Below, one piece after another: positions 63,807 to 64,000 of a DNA stretch of 64,000 bases. A program made the translations under genes and the position numbers. Under the pieces are notes generated by a model, which did no database searches, was not told where the DNA came from, and worked only from the letters and a program-made list of their open reading frames with translations. The DNA lies in the NCBI RefSeq assembly GCF_020184175.1, contig NC_065530.1, positions 39,285,260 to 39,349,259 of the forward strand, written 5' to 3'. Position 1 is the first letter of the stretch; every line of letters begins with the position of its first letter. The stretch comes from Aphis gossypii (lineage: Eukaryota; Arthropoda; Insecta; Hemiptera; Aphididae).

Positions 63807-64000
63807 ATTGAAAGAAAAAATAAAACACATTTTCTTGATAATTTATTTTATATACTAAAAAACAAAAAATACCAATAAATAGCATCATCTTAAATTTCAT
63901 TTTACAGATTAGTTTTCATCAAGCTGTCTGGTTATGTTTGAATGCGCAAGTTATTGGTCGAGATTTGACACGAAAGCTTTTTTTGGCGATTTAGCTGGAA

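Overview
This is a stretch of AT-rich, gene-poor insect nuclear DNA, most probably from an aphid. The reasons are the long AT-rich runs of TAATATTAT-like sequence, the many GTACCTA/TAGGTAC motifs, undepleted CpG outside genes, scattered simple repeats, dispersed repeats that resemble aphid repeats I remember, and an insect-type SERTA-domain gene. Nothing looks bacterial: there are no operons, ribosome binding sites, rRNA, CRISPR array or convincing tRNA. The species assignment is inference.

Only one protein gene can be supported with confidence. It lies on the plus strand at 54654-56147 and encodes a 497-residue SERTA-domain protein, the Taranis/SERTAD (TRIP-Br) family of nuclear transcription and cell-cycle co-regulators. 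Its whole coding region is in one exon, entered through a good splice acceptor at 54624/54625. All three frames are closed between that acceptor and the start, so anything spliced in from upstream must be 5' UTR. The best upstream partner is an untranslated exon ending at the CCG|GTAAGT donor at 51420/51421. It sits below a CpG-dense island (50.4-51.1 kb) with a full cAMP-response element and a TATA/Inr-like pair. The resulting leader would carry three small upstream ORFs, the last of which overlaps the main start as ATGA. A 3' UTR with several AATAAA signals follows from 56148.

The left 50 kb has no recognisable intact gene. It holds CpG-dense islands near 10.4-11.4, 17.9-18.2, 23.6-24.4, 35.3-37.0 and 50.4-51.1 kb, which could be alternative promoters or 5' exons of the SERTA gene or of non-coding transcripts, separated by AT-rich sequence. 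Mobile-element remains can be read in several places: a broken hAT (ZMYM1-like) transposase on the minus strand near 6 kb, a Helitron-like 5' end at 4725, a probable aphid dispersed repeat at 4.2-4.6 kb, a Jockey-like LINE 3' tail at 28.4 kb, an 89-bp hAT-type MITE with near-perfect 8-bp target duplication at 39.3 kb, and a possible Tc1/mariner-like end at 63.77 kb.

The right flank after 58.2 kb is again AT-rich and has no supported gene. Positions of TATA, Inr, poly(A) and splice signals were read by eye, and no expression or database evidence was available.
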